This document shows positions 30,809 to 32,140 of a stretch of DNA of 32,140 bases, piece by piece. Each line of letters starts with the position of its first letter. Within the stretch, counting starts at the first letter, position 1. A model generated the notes under the pieces. The model ran no database searches, was not told the DNA's origin, and saw only the letters and a program-made list of their open reading frames with translations. Origin of the DNA: a virus; the IMG/VR virus record IMGVR_UViG_3300030328_001409, positions 1-32,140 of that record, one strand, 5' to 3'. The position numbers were made by a program, and so were the translations under genes.

Positions 30809-31793
30809 TGAGTGTCTTCCAAGCCTCGTTAGCGAAAGGTGTTTTGCCTTCCACTGATTTGGCTAAAGCCTTCTCAGGATCATGCTTCCAGTTTTGGTTT
30901 ATGTAATGCTGTTCAGCACCCTGAACTGCATTGTAAGCCAGCCAACGACTGCCTATTAAATGCGATCCAGCACCAAAACTTTCTTTCTCCTGATTCCATT
31001 TCAACAGCATGGCACCTCTCTTAGCAAGGTCGTTATCTAACGCCCTGTCAGAGATGTCCTGATCTTGACGATCAGGCACCAAATGTTGTATGAGATTCCT
31101 GAACTCTTCGTCAGTAAACTCCTGCGAGGCCATCACCCTAGCCTGATTAGCATACGCCTCAGCGTGTGCCATCTGGTTAGAAAGAATCTGAGCACGAGCC
31201 TCCACCAAATCAGAATGATTCGCTGTACGCCGCACCTTCCACAAAGGTGTAGTACCCATGAGTTGATTAGTGCATGAGAGTCTGTGCATCATGGACCGCA
31301 CGCTTGTAGCCCACGACCCATTCAAAGAGGATGTCCAGACAAGGCGAGGCTGTAAAGTATCGCCGTTCCCTAGATCAACTTCATCACCCAAATTTTGAGT
31401 GAATACCAGACGCTCACCTTTACCAAACAAGGTACACATGTCAGCCGTGTTAGGGAAAAGCATCTCTGCTTGATCCAACACAGTGGCATACCCGTCTTGA
31501 CTCCGGTCATACTTAGATGAGTGGATTCCCAATACCGTAGGTATCGGGGTGTCCATACGTGCCACGTAAACGTGTAACGGTTCACCCTTGTACTTCCCTG
31601 TTTCATATTTAGGTGTTTCAGGGATCAGTCTAGGTCCGTACATCGGATCCTCGTAACTCCATTCAAACGAGCAAGGCAGGTACTCCACAGGGAAGTACGC
31701 TTCGGCGCATACAACGCCGACGCTTGCCGCATCTGAGAAGTTACTATCAGACATCATTCTGTCACCCTTTTCGTGACTGATGTTATCCATCAT
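30798..31793 (-). CDS. DUF932-type phage/plasmid protein
   Basis: A 331-residue protein. The central segment VARMDTPIPTVLGIHSSKYD with ATVLDQAEMLFPNTADMCTL, then GERLVFTQNLGDEVDL, LVWTSSLNGSWATSVRSM and RLSCTNQLM is the pattern of DUF932 (phage/plasmid-like) proteins. Their biochemical role is not established; they are early genes in many phages and plasmids. The C-terminal half is helical. The ATG at 31793 follows AGGAG with a 6-base spacer. It overlaps WhiB by 11 bases at its end. Confidence 0.78.
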   Translation of the reverse strand: MMDNISHEKGDRMMSDSNFSDAASVGVVCAEAYFPVEYLPCSFEWSYEDPMYGPRLIPETPKYETGKYKGEPLHVYVARMDTPIPTVLGIHSSKYDRSQDGYATVLDQAEMLFPNTADMCTLFGKGERLVFTQNLGDEVDLGNGDTLQPRLVWTSSLNGSWATSVRSMMHRLSCTNQLMGTTPLWKVRRTANHSDLVEARAQILSNQMAHAEAYANQARVMASQEFTDEEFRNLIQHLVPDRQDQDISDRALDNDLAKRGAMLLKWNQEKESFGAGSHLIGSRWLAYNAVQGAEQHYINQNWKHDPEKALAKSVEGKTPFANEAWKTLIEA

Positions 31794-31802
31794 ATATTTC
31801 TC

Positions 31803-32042
31803 CTATTTCTCTATTTCTTGAAACTCATGTCCCAAGTTTTTTGTAATCTGGTCTTGATAGCCCCAGACTTTTCTACCGCTGTCTGTTTCAACGGCGGTAA
31901 AAACCTTTTGTCCATTCTTTTCATCTGCAAAGTTGGTCACACGGACTCTACGCTCATTGTCAAAGAACGTTTTGTAGTAGATGATATGTCCCACCTCTAG
32001 TTTGGGACTAAAGAACGATTGTCGTTTCTCTAAATTATTCAT
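31803..32042 (-). CDS. Small basic beta-rich protein, unknown
   Basis: A 79-residue protein with alternating strands (EVGHIIYYKTFFDNERRVRV, then KVFTAVETDSGRKVWGYQD). The form suggests a small beta-barrel or OB/SH3-like domain, but no family is recognised. Its ATG overlaps the stop of the truncated upstream gene (ATGA, 32039-32042), with CAGGAG upstream. The next gene starts 9 bases after its stop. Confidence 0.6.
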   Translation of the reverse strand: MNNLEKRQSFFSPKLEVGHIIYYKTFFDNERRVRVTNFADEKNGQKVFTAVETDSGRKVWGYQDQITKNLGHEFQEIEK

Positions 32043-32140
32043 TCTATTATCTCCTGTATCACGCCATCATGAGCAGGATCTTCTACATAACCCGGCTCAC
32101 CATTGCCTGTATTAATTAACGTTTTCCAATCAGCCTCGTT
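32039..32140 (-). CDS. C-terminal fragment of a gene cut by the window edge
   Basis: The last 33 codons of a minus-strand gene, open from base 32140: NEADWKTLINTGNGEPGYVE and an acidic end before TGA. It contains NEADWKTLI, which resembles NEAWKTLI at the very end of the DUF932 protein downstream, so it might be a related protein. Too short to name. Confidence 0.55.
   Translation of the reverse strand, partial: NEADWKTLINTGNGEPGYVEDPAHDGVIQEIIE

Noticed and set aside
1-32140. tRNA genes, integrase, insertion sequences, attachment sites
   Set aside because: Read for on both strands; nothing with a credible cloverleaf, recombinase motif or terminal repeats was seen. A computed tRNA scan was not possible.

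Overview
The window is a contiguous piece of a tailed double-stranded DNA phage genome. It probably infects an actinobacterium. The evidence for the host is a WhiB-family regulator (30419-30808, minus), a small r1t-type holin-like protein, and a ferredoxin whose CTGDGLC...CPGEC pattern is the one I know from actinobacterial ferredoxins. The virion genes (portal, scaffold, HK97-type capsid, two tail-tubular/adaptor-like proteins, two S74-terminated fibres, a very large internal-type protein) and the absence of any tape-measure or tail-tube gene suggest a short-tailed podovirus of the kind found in aquatic metagenomes. I see no integrase, tRNA, CRISPR array or insertion sequence.

The left 24 kb (plus strand) is the packaging, virion and lysis module. 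It begins with a truncated structural-type gene, then a terminase large subunit that is split in two: the ATPase half (714-1604) and the nuclease half (1870-2544) are separate genes with a complete ferredoxin gene (1601-1873) between them, joined by ATGA overlaps at both ends. Portal, scaffold, capsid, a small Cys/His protein, connector and nozzle-like proteins, two fibre proteins and several small membrane or coiled-coil proteins follow. Next come two virion-type proteins and a 2236-residue giant. Lysis genes close the module: an M15 peptidase/PG-binding endolysin, a 28-residue basic peptide and a holin-like protein.

The right 8 kb (minus strand) is the early/replication module. In transcription order it reads: a truncated gene, a small protein, a DUF932-type protein, WhiB with an extra zinc-ribbon-like tail, small unknowns separated by strong hairpins, a Cas4/RecB-like Fe-S exonuclease, an unknown in the position of an ssDNA-binding protein, a DnaB-like helicase, an AEP-type primase, a 23-residue membrane peptide, a RusA resolvase, an unknown, a sigma region 4-like protein, a compact cytosine-C5 methyltransferase-like protein, and possibly a 30-residue peptide at the convergent junction.

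The strongest unusual observations are: (1) the ferredoxin gene sitting between the ATPase and nuclease halves of TerL; (2) three 60-residue fibre repeats that are about 97% identical in protein but share only 15-21 of 60 codons; (3) a four-copy intergenic GGGACA-N11-13-TATAG-like element in the late module, two copies of which form perfect 5-bp hairpins; (4) two strong GC-rich hairpins placed just upstream of ribosome binding sites in the early module; and (5) several translation-coupled micro-genes.
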